A stretch of 64,000 bases of DNA from Cephalotus follicularis. Taxonomy: Eukaryota; Streptophyta; Magnoliopsida; Oxalidales; Cephalotaceae. The stretch covers positions 1 to 64,000 of the forward strand of contig BDDD01005141.1 in assembly GCA_001972305.1 (NCBI GenBank), given 5' to 3'. A program made the position numbers and the translations under genes. Positions 22,435 through 36,181 of the stretch are shown here, piece by piece. A model generated the notes under the pieces. That model did not search any database, was not told the origin of the DNA, and saw nothing but the letters and a program-made list of their open reading frames with translations. Each line of letters opens with the position of its first letter. Position 1 is the first letter of the stretch.

Positions 22435-25042
22435 TGTCACACCCCGTTACTTCAGTTTCATTTCATTTAAGACAAGCATATGTGGTGATATCAGTATTAA
22501 CATAATATTCCAGCATCTCATTCAAATAATTCGTAAATAATATGCGGAAGCAGTCAATAAGCCAGAATATAACATAAGTCATCCGCACGCATCCCATACT
22601 ACGTGCGGTTACAATTCAAATAAATTATCCTTACACATAAGGAAGTACAAAAAAAATGAGGTATGATCCGTTCAATACAATACATCAAGGAAATAACAAC
22701 CTTAAACAAAGGTAGAAGCTCTCCAAGCTTCAGCAGTAATCTCCGATCGTCCTTATTTAATCTGAAATTGTAGGGGTTAGCCGTTGTCCTCACTTGGCTA
22801 AGTAGGAAGATAAGTATGCTAGGGAACATATAAATGCAACATGTATGACAGTTATACAAAATAACATTTAATGAGCCAATATATAAGCAATCATGCCAAG
22901 TGGCCATAAACAGTACATATGCAAGAATACCTCACAAGGGTATAATCAATTCATACAGTGGTTGGGTGGCACCTGTCGCTAACTCCTAGCACCAACTGTG
23001 CACCACATAACCATCACCTTCACTCCGAAGATGATAGGTAGGTAACATTTACTACCGGCGTTGGCGGGTAGTTTAACAGTGAATTCTGCAAGGCAGACAG
23101 TTTGGGTGATGCTCTGGCCAACTCCTGGCACCCAGAATCACATCCGTAGTCAGTGATATCCTCCATCACTAAGCTACGGCAGTAAGCATAGACAAGCAAT
23201 TCAATCAGTGCAATTCAATAATGATACTACATATATAAAGAATATGCAATATCAAAGGGTTTTCTTTAGAAACATATAACATTTCAGTGATCGCACATCT
23301 CATATGAGGAAACGATATCAGTACAGTAGCGGTTTCCAATTTGGAAACAAAACAGTAGGTGATAATACAGTAAGTAATAAATCAGTAGTTTCTTGTAATA
23401 ATAGTTTCCATTTGAAAATTGTGTTTAAACCATGAATTGTGCATATAGCACATAGTTCGTTCGATCGTTGAATATCAGTAGTAGCGATGTTAAATAATAT
23501 CAATCAGTATATACTATATGATGGTAGCATATACAATTCAATAACAATACAAAACAGTAGCAATTCAATTAATATTATGCAATTTCTACCCATAACAGTC
23601 GACTGCCCTCAAGAATAGTCGACTGCTTTGGTTGAGTAGTCGACTGCATTGTCTTGGCAGTCGACTGTATGGGTTGAGTAGTCGACTGCTCCTGCCCAGA
23701 AAGTGCAGGCAGTAGCAGTTTGTATGCAATTCCATGTCCAATTTCACACATGCAATCATACAGAAAATAACATACATGGAATGCATAAAATATCTTCCAT
23801 AACATATCACTACCCCTACCTCAAATCGCTATCCCAAGATCAATTGGAATGATCTTTCTCTTTGAGTTTCCAAGTCACTTCCACCAACAATCTTTCAATC
23901 CAGCAGATTATAATCTAAACATGCATGTTATGGATATATGCATCAGTATCAGTAGGTTCAGTAATTACTCTATAACAATTACAATTCCAACAATAGCTTA
24001 ACCATCAAGTTCCCTAAGTCTTAGCTTCCATTTAACAACTTTCTCTTTGGAACTCTATGTCATGCATCTTTCAATTTCGGATTAATGTGTGGACAGAGGG
24101 TACATATATACATTTAAGAGAATAAGGAGGCATAATACAACTAACCAACAGGTTCAATTCGAGTTAGAGTTACATAATCCTTGAAGCTTCATGTCTATGT
24201 TCTTACTCCCTTATTACCCTTTCAATTCCATTCTAGAACTGTTAATCCTTTACCAACGGAAGATAATTAACCTTCCTAGTTACAACATTAACAGTACTAT
24301 CTAAGCAGGGAGTTCGAATTTGGACACTTACCAGGAGAAGTCTAAGCTTCCAAGTTCTTCTTCTTTGAGCTGTCCTCCAATCCTTCCAATGTAAGCTCTC
24401 AATTAATCTCCAGCAACTCCCCTCAATATTCAGTGTTTCTAACACTCCTTCACAGCTCATGCATGGCTGATATAGGGGTTTGGAGTTTTAGAATTCGCCA
24501 GGCTCCATTTACACAGCCTCTCTCCCTTTCTTCTCTCTCTCACATGCATTTGTTTTCTTACCCCTTTTCTCTTTTCAATTTGCAGGTGGCAGGTCTGCAA
24601 TCCTTGCAGAGAATAGAGGGCATGCAAGCATGTCTTTTGCATTCTCTGGCAGCTTGTCTCGCCTCCCAACACCTGTCCCTTTATGCAAAGCCCTATGATT
24701 CAGTTTAACAGGCATGCACAGACACCTGTTCTGGCGCAATTCCAGTCAACTGGATGCATGGGCCAGTCGACTGTCCACAACAAGCATCAGGCAGTCGACT
24801 GCTCCCCTATGACAGTCGGCTGCCCCTTCACAAACCAGGCAGTAAAATTACCCTGTGTGGTAGTCGGCTGTCAAGGTCTGTTTTAGGGTTTCTTAAGCTT
24901 GATTTTCACCAAATTGCATCTCCATTCATCCCAAGCAATTACCAAACACAATTTATAATAATTGGACAAATGATTCAATTAAAATGTATATTTATTTTAA
25001 CAATGGAATCAATATACATTAATTGAATTTGCGGTCATTACA
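22435..25042 (-). mobile_element. Gypsy LTR (type 2), left outer LTR of composite
   Basis: It begins TGTCACACCCC and ends GCGGTCATTACA, followed by a polypurine tract (minus strand AAGGAGGGAGGAA, 25043-25055). In element orientation it is a 3' LTR. It carries CAGTCGACTG clusters at about 23598-23690 and 24746-24860. A 72-codon frame at 24242-24460 recurs in the sister LTRs, but this reflects recent copying and gives no sign of a protein. The outer target-site duplication pairs it with the LTR at 36197-38827. Confidence 0.9.
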
Positions 25043-25918
25043 TTCCTCCCTCCTTAAAGAAATTCGTCCTCGAATTTAGCCCTTACTTTACATTTCAAAT
25101 AGGTGGGGAAATGTCTCCCTCATTTCTTCTTCACGCTCTCACGTGGCTTCCTTGGTTCCGTGAAAACGCCACGACACTTTGACCATAGGGATGGTCTTGT
25201 TCCTCAGAACCTTTTCCATGCGATCCACAATCCTCGTCGGCCTTTCTTCATATGTCAATCTCGGGCTAATGAATCCAGGGTCGTAGCTCAAAATGTGAGA
25301 TGGGTCGGGTACGTATTTCCGTAACATGGAAACATGAAATACGTTATACACGTCCGACAAGCTAGGCGGTAGTGCAATATGGTATGCTACCTCCCCCACT
25401 CTCTCCAGTATCTTGTAAGGTCCAATGTACCTTGGAGCTAACTTCCCTTTGAGGCCAAAACGGTATATCCCCTTCGAAGGCGAGATCTTCAGGAAAACAT
25501 GATCTCCCTTCTCAAATTCCAGCTTTCTCCTCTTGCTGTCGGCGTAACTCTTCTGCTGATTCTGTGCAGCTAGCAGTCTCTTCTTGATCATTTCCACTTT
25601 ATCAGTGGTCTCCTGAACCAAGTCCGGTCCCAACACCTGTCTCTCACCTACCTCATCCCAGCAAATAGGTGATCTGCATTTCCTCCCGTATAAAGCTTCA
25701 TAGGGAGCCATTCCGATGCTGGTGTGTTCAGCCTTCACTCTCTGACAGGTCAAACATCTGGCTACATATTCAGCAATTTCCCGCTTCATACCACTCCACC
25801 AGTAATTCTTCTTCAGGTCGTGCCACATCTTGGAACTCCATGGGTGAACACTACACCTCGATTTGTGGGCTTGTTGCAGTAGCTCACTCTTGAGGCTCTC
25901 ATTATTCGGAACACAAAT
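25043..25918 (-). pseudogene. Gypsy integrase remnant lacking its catalytic core
   Basis: The minus-strand frame 25828-25139 starts at MWHDLKKNYWWSGMKREIAE and CLTCQRVKAEH (zinc-binding part), then jumps directly to TSIGMAPYEALYGRKCRSPI. The whole DDE core is deleted between these two, at a short shared GTGT near 25725. The C-terminal part is intact: FGLKGKLAPRYIGP, HVSMLRKYVPD, and the chromodomain-like YEERPTRIVDR...KVSWRFHG. The tail keeps the tryptophans that are stops in the copy at 1115-1606. Upstream, at 25918, the sequence is cut by an unrelated LTR fragment. Confidence 0.85.
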
Positions 25919-26180
25919 TGTAATATCCCGTTTTTCCGTATAGAATTTTTGGGCTTTTCGATCTGTTTCGTATGTGCTGTTTATTTTATTTCGGATTATG
26001 GACTGCCTATTTTTCTGTTTGTTTTGCTTTTGATTGGGCTAAGTGGGTTTTGGCCTTAGCCCAGTGGGTTTGATATTAAGTATATGAATTAATAAAATAT
26101 TTTTTGGCATTTTATGTACTTGTTAAAAACCCTTTCAGCATTGTTTAAAATTCAAAAACCCTAATTTTATTTTAAAAAAA

Positions 26181-26220
<40 letters not shown>

Positions 26221-28302
26221 GGCCAACCCTCTCTCTCCCGTTCTCTCTCCCCTCTCACCCTCTGCCTTCGCCGTCGGCACCGATATGGCACCGGCGAAGA
26301 CACCGGTCGAACCCCCACGACGTCCTGAGTCCACCAGACCCAACCTCTGCACCGGCCGACGTCTCTTTCGGCGTGCGCGACGTCTTCTCTTCCCGGAACT
26401 GTTTGGCATCGATTCTCCCTCTCCGGTGATCGTCACGACAAGACGATCACATATTCGGCATCCTGGTGACGAGAGGAAGCGAACCCAACCGGTCCCGACC
26501 CTTGGCGACGCAGGAAAAGCAGATCGGCGCAAAGTGAAGCCGCGGTCAAAAGCGTTCGTTCCGGCCAAACGCGGCGGTTTCATGCCAAACGCGCCATGGA
26601 TTCGTGATCACCAGCCTCAAATGCTCCAGATCGGCCCCTTTTGGTGACTGACCGATGACGCGTGACAGACAAGCGCCGGCCAGCGGCGGCGCGCGAGCTC
26701 ACGCGCGGCTAGTCTTCGGCGACATTTTTTTGGACAGTTTCCGACTCCCCTCTTCGCGTAGGTGTGATCCGTTCCAGTTTCGCGATGTGATTATGGCTCT
26801 GTGATCTGTTTTGACTGATTTCGGTAAACTCTGAACCCTACTCCGTTAAATTCTGTTTTCGGTTGAATTGCGTATTTATGTAATCGTTTTACGATATTAT
26901 GAGTTGAACTAGTATTATGATTCGAAATTGGATGAATTGGACAAATTGGACTTACCTTAGGGAATTCAAAAATATGTTTAGATGAGACTTCTAAGAATTG
27001 GACGTTTTAAACCTATCATTATGTTATATGGTCGTGATTAGTGTACAATGACCCATGAGTTGAGGTTTGATTTTATTTCAAGTCCTTATGAGAATGATTT
27101 TATTTATGTTAGATGTTTGCAACAACCGAGGAGTAGTCTAGAGAAGTCTCGATATATATTCTTGAGGTTGTTTTGGTGACTGCATGAGGTACGGATTTCT
27201 ATCGTTCCTTGGCTATCTGATTATCGAACTAAAATCAGTTTTATGTTATGTTCTCGTTTTATAGACTTCGTTATGTTTTGTGATATGTTTCGGAAACAAA
27301 GTATGGATACTTTTGTTCTTTGGCTATCTTTCTGATTTGATCGTAATAAATTCAGTTTCTGTTTTGGAAGTACGGATTTTATCGTTCTTGGGCTATCCAA
27401 TTTATTTGAAATAAACCCAGTTTTATAAGTATGTTCCTTTGGATTTTATGAACGTTGTTATGTTTCAGGTTTTGACACGTTCTGGAACTAAAGTCGGTTT
27501 TGACATTTTTACGAAATTAAATGTTCTGACTTTATATATGCTCAGTTATGATTTGTTTATGAAATGCTATGCGATCATCTCTTTTATGGTGAATTAAAAT
27601 GAGTTGATTTCTGATTGTGAAAATGTTCGGATTCCTTCGTTTTTGGGTCATTATCCTCCGATTTTATTGAAATGAATTCAGATATGTTTTTCGTACGGAT
27701 TCTCCTTTCTTTGGGTTATCTATCGGTTTATTTAAAATAAACTCAGATTATGTTTTAGTACGGATTTTCTATTCTTCGGCTACCTGATTTTATTGGAACT
27801 GTCCCATTTTACTTTTATGATTAAAGTACGATTTTTCGTTCCTTGACACACTCTTGATGTTTTAATTCTGTTTTGAGATTAAATACAGATTCTGGTTTCG
27901 TTATCATTTGGTTTTACGAATATGTTTTCGTTTGGTTTAAGAATTCCGTATGTTTGGATTTTGAAAATAAAATCGTTTGATATTTTATGAGGTAAATATT
28001 CTGACTTTATGAAATCAGTATAATGTGTTTACGAAATGTTATGCAATCATCTCTTTATTGTGAAATTAAATGAGTTGAATTTAAGATTATGAAAGCATGT
28101 GTTTATATCGTTTGAGAACGATCTATGATTGTGTTTTGGGAAACTTTCTATGTGTTTTAAATGATTTGATGAAATCATAATTTTTAAAGTGGTGATATAC
28201 TGAGCTTTTAACCACCTATGGGGGTACCATAGGCATGCTGTGAGCCTGGCACGGGGGCATGACACTTTCCGTAACGGTGTGATTTGTTTACGGCGTCTCT
28301 CT
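25919..28302 (+). mobile_element. Fragment of a different LTR (TGTAATATCCCG type) with degenerate repeats
   Basis: It starts TGTAATATCCCGTTTTTCCG, the usual start of several plant gypsy LTRs, and breaks off near 28302 where it joins another LTR mid-sequence. It contains a (TC)n tract at about 26188-26218, then a GC-rich stretch to 26730. From 27185 to 27860 come about six diverged copies of a unit with TACGGATTTT, TTCTTTGGCTATC and AAATAAACTCAG. A 155-codon frame at 26180-26647 begins in the TC repeat and I do not regard it as a gene. Because one end is lost, no target-site duplication can be read. Confidence 0.6.
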
Positions 28303-30209
28303 GTGATCCTCCATCACTAAGCTACGGCAGTAAGCATAGACAAGCAATTCAATCAGTGCAATTCAATAATGATACTACATATATAAAGAATATGCAATAT
28401 CAAAGGGTTTTCTTTAGAAACATATAACATTTCAGTGATCGCACATCTCATATGAGGAAACGATATCAGTATAGTAGCGGTTTCCAGTTTGGAAACAAAA
28501 CAGTAGGTGATAAAACAGTAAGTAATAAATCAGTAGTTTATTGTAATAATAGTTTCCATTTGAAAATGGTGTTTAAACCATGAATTGTGCATATAGCACA
28601 TAGTTCGTTCGGTCGTTGAATATCAGTAGTAGCGATGTTAAATAACATCAATCAGTATATACTATATGATGGTAGCATATACAATTCAATAACAATACAA
28701 AACAGTAGCAATTCAATCAATATTATGCAATTTCTACCCAGAACAGTCGACTGCCCTCAAGAATAGTCGACTGCTTTGGTTGAGTGGCCGACTGCTTTGT
28801 CTTGGAAGTCGACTGTATGGGTTGAGTAGTCGACTGTCATTATGAACAGTCGACTGCTCCTGCCCAGAAAGTGCAGGCAGTAGCAGTTTGTATGCAATTC
28901 GATGTCCAATTTCACACATGCAATCATACAGAAAATAACATACATGGCATGCATAAAATATCTTCCATAACATATCACTACCCCTACCTCAAATCGTAAT
29001 CCCAAGATCAATTGGAATGATCTTTCTCTTTGAGTTTCCAAGTCACTTCCACCAACAATCTTTCAATCTAGCAGATTATAATCTAAACATGCATATTATG
29101 GATACATGCATCAGTATTAGTAGGTTCAGTAATTACTCTATAACAATTACAATTCCAACAACAGCTTAACCATCAAGTTCCCTAAGTCTTAGCTTCCATT
29201 TAACAACTTTCCCTTTGGAACTCTATGTCATGCATCTTTCAATTTCAGATTAATATGTGGACAGAGGGTACATATATACATTTAAGAGAATCAGGAGGCA
29301 TAATACAACTAACCAACAGGTTCAATTCGAGTTAGAGTTATATAATCCTTGAAGCATCATCTCTATGTTCTTACTCCCTTATTACCCTTTCAATTCCATT
29401 CTAGAACTGTTAATCCTTTACCAACGGAAGATAATTAACCTTCCTAGTTACAACATTAACGGTACTATCTAAGCAGGGAGTTCGAATTTGGACACTTACC
29501 AGGAGAAGTCTAAGCTTCCAAGTTCTTCTTCTTTGAGCTCTCCTCCAATCCTTCCAATGTAAGCTCTCAATTAATCTCCAGCAACTCTCCTCAATATTCA
29601 GTGTTTCTAACACTCCTTCACAGCTCATGCATGGCTGATATAGGGGTCTGGAGTTTTAGAATCGCCAGGCTCCATTTACACAGCCTCTCTCCCTTTCTTC
29701 TCTCTCTCACATGCATTTGTTTTCTTACCCCTTTTCTCTTTTCAATTTGCAGGTGGCAGGTCTGCAATCCTTGCAGAGAATAGAGGGCATGCAAGCATGT
29801 CTTTTGCATGCTCTGGCAGCTTGTCTCGCCTCCCAACACCTGTCCCTTCATGCAAAGCCCCATGATTCAGTTTAACAGGCATGCACAGACACCTGTTCTG
29901 GCGCAATTCCAGTCGACTGGATGTATGGGCCAGTCGACTGTCCACAACATGCATCAGGCAGTCGACTGCTCCCCTATGACAGTCGGCTGCCCCTTCACAA
30001 ACCAGGCAGTCAATTTCCCCTGTGTGGTAGTCGGCTGTCAAGGTCTGTTTTAGGGTTTCTTAAGCTTGATTTTCACCAAATTGCATCTCCATTCATCCCA
30101 AGCAATTACCAAACACAATTTATAATAATTGGACAAATAATTCAATTAAAATGTATATTTATTTTAACAATGGAATCAATATACATTAATTGAATTTGCT
30201 GTCATTACA
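28303..30209 (-). mobile_element. Truncated gypsy LTR (type 2), middle LTR of composite
   Basis: It matches 23150-25042 and 36915-38827 from the phrase ATCCTCCATCACTAAGC onward and ends GTCATTACA at 30209. A polypurine tract follows. About 700 bp of the other end is replaced by the fragment 25919-28302. CAGTCGACTG clusters are at about 28744-28860 and 29908-30035. No gene. Confidence 0.87.
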
Positions 30210-32518
30210 TTCCTCCCTCAAACAAATTCGTTCTCGAATTTAACCCTCACATTACATTTCAAATAGGTGGGGAAATGTCTCCCTCATTTCTTATTCACGA
30301 TCCCACGTGGCTTCCTCGGTTCCGTGAAAACGCCTCGGCACTTTGACCATAGGGATGGTCTTGTTCCTCAGAACCTTTTCCGTGCGATCCATAATCCTCG
30401 TCGGCCTTTCTTCATATGTCAATCTCGGGCTAATGAATCCAGGGTTGTAGCTCAAAATATGAGATGGGTCCGGTACGTATTTCCGTAACATGGAAACATG
30501 AAATACCTTATGCACGTCCGACAAGCTAGGCGGTAGTGCAATCTGGTATGCTACCTCCCCCACTCTCTCCAATATCTCGTGAGGTCCAATGTACCTTGGA
30601 GCTAACTTTCCTTTGAGGCCAAAACGGTATATCCCCTTCGAAGGCGAGATCTTCCAGAAAACATGATCTCCCTTCTCAAATTCCAGCTTTCTCCTCTTGC
30701 TGTCAGTGTAACTCTTCTGCCGACTCTGTGCAGCTAGCAGTCTCTTCTTGATCATTTCCACTTTATCAGTGGTCTCTTGAACCAAGTCCGGTCCCAGCAC
30801 TTGTCTCTCACCTACCTCATCCAAGCAAATAGGTGATTTGCAGTTCCTCCCGTATAAAGCTTCATAGGGAGCCATTCCGATGCTGGTGTGGAAACTGTTG
30901 TTGTAAGAGAACTCAATCAATGCTAGATGATCCTCCCAACTCCCAGCAAAGTCAATCATACAAGCCCATAGCATATCCTCCAGAGTCTGAATCGTACGCT
31001 CGGACTGTCCGTCAGTCTGTGGGTGAAATACAGTGCTAAAGTTCAAGGTTGTTCCCATGGCTGTTTGGAATTCTTCCAGAACCTTGAAGTAAATCTAGCA
31101 TCTCAGTCGTAGACAATACTGATCAGCACCCCATGCAATCTCACTATCTCCCGGATATATAATCGAGCAAGCTTCTCGATAGAATATGTCATGTTCATCG
31201 GAAGGAAGTGTGCAGACTTAGTAAGTCTGTCCACGACAACCCACACTGCCTCATGCTGGTTCAGTGACCTCGGCAATCCTAACACAAAGTCCATGGTCAC
31301 GTGCTCCCATTTCCATTCAACCATTGGTAGCGACTGTAGCAGTCCCGCCGGTCTCTGATGTTCAGCCTTCACTCTCTGACAGGTCAAACATCTGGCTACA
31401 TATTCGGCAATTTCCCGCTTCATACCACTCCAGCAGTAATTCTTCTTCAGGTCGTTCCACATCTTGGAACTCCATGGGTGAACACTATACCTCGATTTGT
31501 GGGCTTGTTGCAGTAGCTCACTCTTGAGGCTCTCATCATTCGGAACACAAATCCTCCCTCGGAACCTCAGTATACCATCAGCATGTACGGAGAACTCAGA
31601 ATCAGCGTCAAGGTTCTCATGAATACTCCACAATTCAGTATCACTATACTGAGCAGTCAAAATACGCTCGAAAAGTTCCGGTTGTGCTCTCATACTTGCC
31701 ACAATCACTCCTCGGGAAACCATGAACGAATTCCATCTCTGAAATTCCTCCAACAGATTCCACTGTGAAACCATAGCTCCAGCAATCATCGCCTTGCAAC
31801 TCAGCGCATCAGCCACTACATTTGCCTTTCCCGAGTGGTACTGTATATTGCAGTTATAGTCATTGAAGAATTCCACCCATCGCCTCTGTCTCATGTTGAG
31901 CTCCTTTTGGGAAAACAAATATTTCAAGCTCTTATGGTCGGTGAAGATTTCAAACTGAGCTCCATATAGATAGTGCCTCCATTTCTGCTAGGCAAATACT
32001 ATGACCGCCAACTCAAGATCATGTATGGGATAGTTTTCTTCGTACGACTTCAGCTTTCTCGATGCGTATGCAATCGCCCTGCCATGTTGCATAAGAACGC
32101 ATCCCAATCCCTTCCCAGAAGCATCAGTGTAGACAGTAAATCCCTCATTACCTTCAAGTAATGCCAACACTAGAGCTGAAACCAACCGACTCTTCAATTC
32201 CTGGAAACTTGCCTCACAAGAGTCATCCCACACAAAACTGGACTTCTTCTGAGTCAACTGTGTCAGTGGTGTAGCAAGCTTCGAGAATCCCTCGATGAAT
32301 CTGCGGTAATAGCCAGCCAATCCCAGGAAACTACGCACCTCTGTAACGTTCCTCGGTTGGGGCCAATCAACAATGCTCTCGATCTTCGAAGGATCCACTG
32401 ACAATCCTTCACTCGACACTATGTGACCTAAGAAAGTCACATGATCCAGCCAAAATTCGCACTTGCTGAATTTGGCGTACAACTGTTCCTTCCGTCGTAT
32501 CTGCAATACAATCTTCAA
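30210..32518 (-). pseudogene. Gypsy RT C-terminus, RNase H, integrase, chromodomain-like tail
   Basis: Minus-strand segments run in order. 32518-31988 covers [21 protein letters not shown], then [20 protein letters not shown] of RNase H. 31927-31103 covers RNase H end and integrase with CLTCQRVKAEH and MDFVLGLP. 31058-30291 covers QTDGQSERTIQ, IGMAPYEALYGR and the tail RNKTIPMVKVPRRFHG. Breaks seen are a stop at 31988-31990 in FA*QKW, a stop near 31103, and a one-base loss near 31070 (AAGAATTCC against AAGAAGTTCC) shifting the integrase frame. Otherwise this is the most complete pol 3' half in the window. Confidence 0.88.
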
Positions 32519-33740
32519 GTGCTACATGTGTTCCTCAATGCTCTCTAAGTAGATCAGGATGTCATCTGAGAATATCACAACAAACTGATCAAGATAAGGT
32601 TGGAACACTTTGTTCGTCAGATACATAAAGGCTGCAGGAGAATTCGTCAAACCAAACGGCAGTATCAGAAATTCGTAGTGCCCATATCTGGTTCGAAATG
32701 CAGTCTTCTCCACGTCACCTTCTCGGATCCTCAATTGATGATAGCCTATTCTTTGGTCAAGCTTGGAGAATACAGTTGAGCCTTGCAATTGGTCGAACGA
32801 CTCCTCAATATGTGGCAGAGGATACTTGTTCTTCACCGTCCGTCACTTGATTCAGCAACCTGTAATCAATGCATAGCCGCATTGATCCATCCTTCTTCTT
32901 CACAAATAGAACCGGTGCTCCTCACGGTGATACACTCGGTCTGATAAAACCCTTGTCAAGATAATCTTGCAGTTGAACTTTCAACTCCTTCAGTTCGGCA
33001 GGAGCCATTCGGTATGGTGCTCTGGATATCGGAGCAGTTCCAGGCAATAATTCAATGCGGAACTCTATGTCCCTCTCCGCTGGCAATGAAGTGAATTCAT
33101 CTGGAAACACATCAGGAAAATCACATACAACAGCCACTTGTTCAATACTGGGCGTACCTTTCGTATGATCAATCACATACGCCAAATAGCCCTCGCATCC
33201 TTGCTTGAGATATTTCTGTGCTCGTGTATATCAAATGATTGGAGCGGTAACATTCTTTTCTCCGATAAACTTGCACTCCGTCCCATCTTGCAGATAAAAT
33301 GTCATCATCTTGTTGTAGCAATCAACACAAGCATGATGAGCATATAGCCAGTCCATCCCCAAGATTACATCAAACTCTCGGATAGGTAACACTATCAAGT
33401 CAGCGGACAATTCAATCCCATCTATCACGATTTCACAGTCCTTCATAACATTATCAGATAAAAGACAAGTACCCGCAGGAGTACTCACCTCCAAAACATA
33501 TGATAGTCTAGAAGTAACACCATGCAACTTGCGAGCAAAACTAGATGCAACAAATGATTGCGTCGCACCAGGGTCAATCAACACACGAGCTAATATGCCA
33601 GATATGTAAATAGTACCTCCTACAACAGTAGTAGATTCTAACACATCATCTTTAGACAAGGTGTAGACCCTACCTTTCGCAATCCCCTTTCCGGTGTCTC
33701 TCCGTGGTTGAGCCGCTGCAACACTACCACTAGCACCAGC
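32482..33740 (-). pseudogene. Gypsy protease-RT segment, second copy of a tandem duplication
   Basis: This 1.26 kb segment repeats 33741-34999 (offset 1259 bp). It holds the protease (VLIDPGATQSFVASSF, then VILGMDWLYAHHACVDCY) and the RT from MAPAELKEL through [11 protein letters not shown] to [12 protein letters not shown] and FSDDILIY (the catalytic DD pair). It has its own damage, namely a TGA at 33231-33233 and a four-base insertion (CCGT) near 32847 that shifts frame. The DILIY block and the CUP-like end EEHM followed by TAG are shared with the other copy, so that stop predates the duplication. Confidence 0.87.
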
Positions 33741-36093
33741 ACTGTTCCTTCCGTAGTATCCGCAATACAATCTTCAAGTGCTACATGTGTTCCTCAACGC
33801 TCTCTGAGTAGATCAGGATGTCATCTAAGAATATCACAACAAACTGATCAAGATAAGGTTGGAACACTCTGTTCATCAAACACATAAAGACTGCAGGAGC
33901 ATTCGTCAAACCAAACGGCAGTATCAGAAATTCGTAGTGCCCATATCTGATTCGAAATGCAGTCTTCTCCACGTCACCTTCTCGGATCCTCAACTGATGA
34001 TAGCCTGTTCTTAGGTCAAGCTTGGAGAATACAGTTGAGCCTTGCAATTGGTCGAACAACTCCTCAATATGTGGCAAAGGATACTTGTTCTTCACCGTCA
34101 CTTGATTCAGCAACCTGTAATCAATGCATAGCCGCATTGATCCATCCTTCTTCTTCACAAATAGAACCGGTGCTCCCCACGGTGATACACTCGATCTGAT
34201 AAAACCCTTGTCAAGATAATCCTGCAGTTGAACTTTCAACTCCTTCAGTTCGGCAGGAGCCATTCGGTATGGTGCTCTGGATATCAGAGCAGTTCTAGGC
34301 AATAATTCAATGCTGAACTCTATGTCCCTCTCCGGTGTCAATGAAGTGAGTTCATCTGGAAACACATCAGGAAAATCACATACAATAGGCACTTGTTCAA
34401 TACTGGGCGTACCTTTCGTATGATCAATCACATACGCCAAATAGCCCTCGCATCCTTGCTTGAGATATTTCTATGCTCGTGTATATGAAATGATCGGAGC
34501 GGTAACATTCTTTTCTCCGATAAACTTGCACTCCGTCCCATCTTGCAGATAAAATGTCATCATCTTGTTGTAGCAATCAACACAAGCATGATGAGCATAT
34601 AGCCAGTCCATCCCCAAGATTACATCAAACTCTCGGATAGGTAACACTATCAAGTCAGCGGACAATTCAATCCCAGCTATCACGATTTCACAGTCCTTCA
34701 TAACAGTATCAGATAAAAGACAAGTACCCACAGGAGTACTCACCTCCAAAATATATGATAGTCTAAAAGTAACACCATGCAACTTGCAAGCAAAACTAGA
34801 TGCAACAAATGAATGCGTCGCACCAGGGTCAATCAACACATGAGCTAATATGCCAGATTTGTAAATATTACCTCCTACAACAGTAGTAGATTCTGGCACG
34901 TCATCTTTAGATAAGGTATACACCCTACCTTTCACAATCCCCTTTCCGGTGTCTCTCCGCGGTTGAGCCGCTGCAACACTACCAATAGAACCAGCACTCC
35001 CATGTTGGCCGCGTGCTTGATCTCTCGTCATCGGGCAACCACTCACCATGTGATCTTGTGAACCACACCTCAAGCATTTTCCCATGTTCTTCCAACAATC
35101 GGTCTCATCATGGTTTGGACGACCATAAAACGTACACCCACTAGCACTCTGTTGACGGTTTCGGCCAGGTGTCCTTGATCGTGTGCGTCGAGAACCCCCT
35201 TGCCCTCTGTTATCAGATCTGGTTGACTTAGCAAGATTATTACTTCCTTGCCCCTGTGACTGTACGGCCCTCGATTGATTAGTACGAGTCCGTTCTGTCA
35301 TCCTCTCATTCGCGTCAGCCTCCAAGATCATGGCTCTCTCAGCAACATCAACAAAAGTGGTCAGCTGCAACAACAACAATTTGGATCTGATATCTGGTCC
35401 AAGGCCTTTCAGGAACCTCCGGATCATCCGTGACTCTCCCTCCATAAGATAAGGCGTGTGTCTGGCCAGCTCCACAAATATGGTCTGGTACTGAGCTACC
35501 GTCATGTCTCCTTGACGTAACTCCATCAACTCTATCTCCCATCTGTCACCCTCTATCTGCGGTACATAAGCATCGAGAAATTCGGACTGGAATCTGTCGC
35601 AAGTCCGGTGAAGTCCACGGGCTTCCCATTTCGCTTCAATCCTTTCCCACCAGTAAGTCGCCTCGCCCCATAGGCGGTACACAGCAAAACTGAGTTTCTG
35701 ATCATCGTTACACTCCAGAGCAGCAAATATCTTCTCCATATCTCTAATCCACTGCTCGGCCGTAGTAGCATTCAACTCGCCATTAAAGGTCGGAGGATTC
35801 TGTCGCATGAACCGCTCCAGATCTCGGCCAAATCCACCTGCATGACAAGCATCCGGTGCTGGCTGATATGCCCGGTTAGTCTCGTACATTTGCCGGATCT
35901 GTTCCATGTTCGCTGCATTTGCCTGCATCTGCTGTCGAAAAAGATCAGCCAGGTTATCAAAGTTACTCCTCTCATCATGGACTGGAGGAACATTCACTCC
36001 TTCATTCATATGCGGAACATTTTCAGGCATTGGCGGAGCATTGATTCCCTCGTCGGCTCTACGCCTTCCCCTTCGTACTCTTCTTGGATCCAT
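33741..36093 (-). pseudogene. Gypsy gag-protease-RT, longest reading frame of the family
   Basis: It starts at the ATG at 36091-36093 (MDPRRVRRGRRRADEG). A single frame of 540 codons covers gag (RRFLKGLGPDIRSKLLLLQL), a knuckle region (CTFYGRPNHDETDC, in which the second cysteine is tyrosine, and CLRCGSQDHMVSGC), and protease (VLIDPGATHSF, VILGMDWL). A single TAG at 34471-34473 (CAG in the duplicate) separates it from an in-frame RT, 34440-33781, with [32 protein letters not shown] and FLDDILIY. Gag and pol therefore lie in one frame. At 33741 it joins the duplicated segment 32482-33740 instead of continuing into RNase H. Confidence 0.9.
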
Positions 36094-36181
36094 TTAGTTT
36101 CCTATATGGAATGACCAAAATCATTAGGAAACATTTCACTAATTTCTGAGAAACTTATCCCAGCTAGCATATATGGAATAT

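Noticed and set aside
24242-24460. 72-codon frame conserved in four gypsy LTRs (also 16170, 29410, 38027)
   Set aside because: LTR copies are nearly identical overall, so conservation of a frame is expected; no start context, domain or selection signal is seen.
26180-26647. 155-codon open frame on plus strand with an overlapping 138-codon frame on minus
   Set aside because: It begins inside a (TC)n repeat and lies in a GC-rich LTR fragment; frames are open on both strands, a composition effect, and no domain is recognisable.
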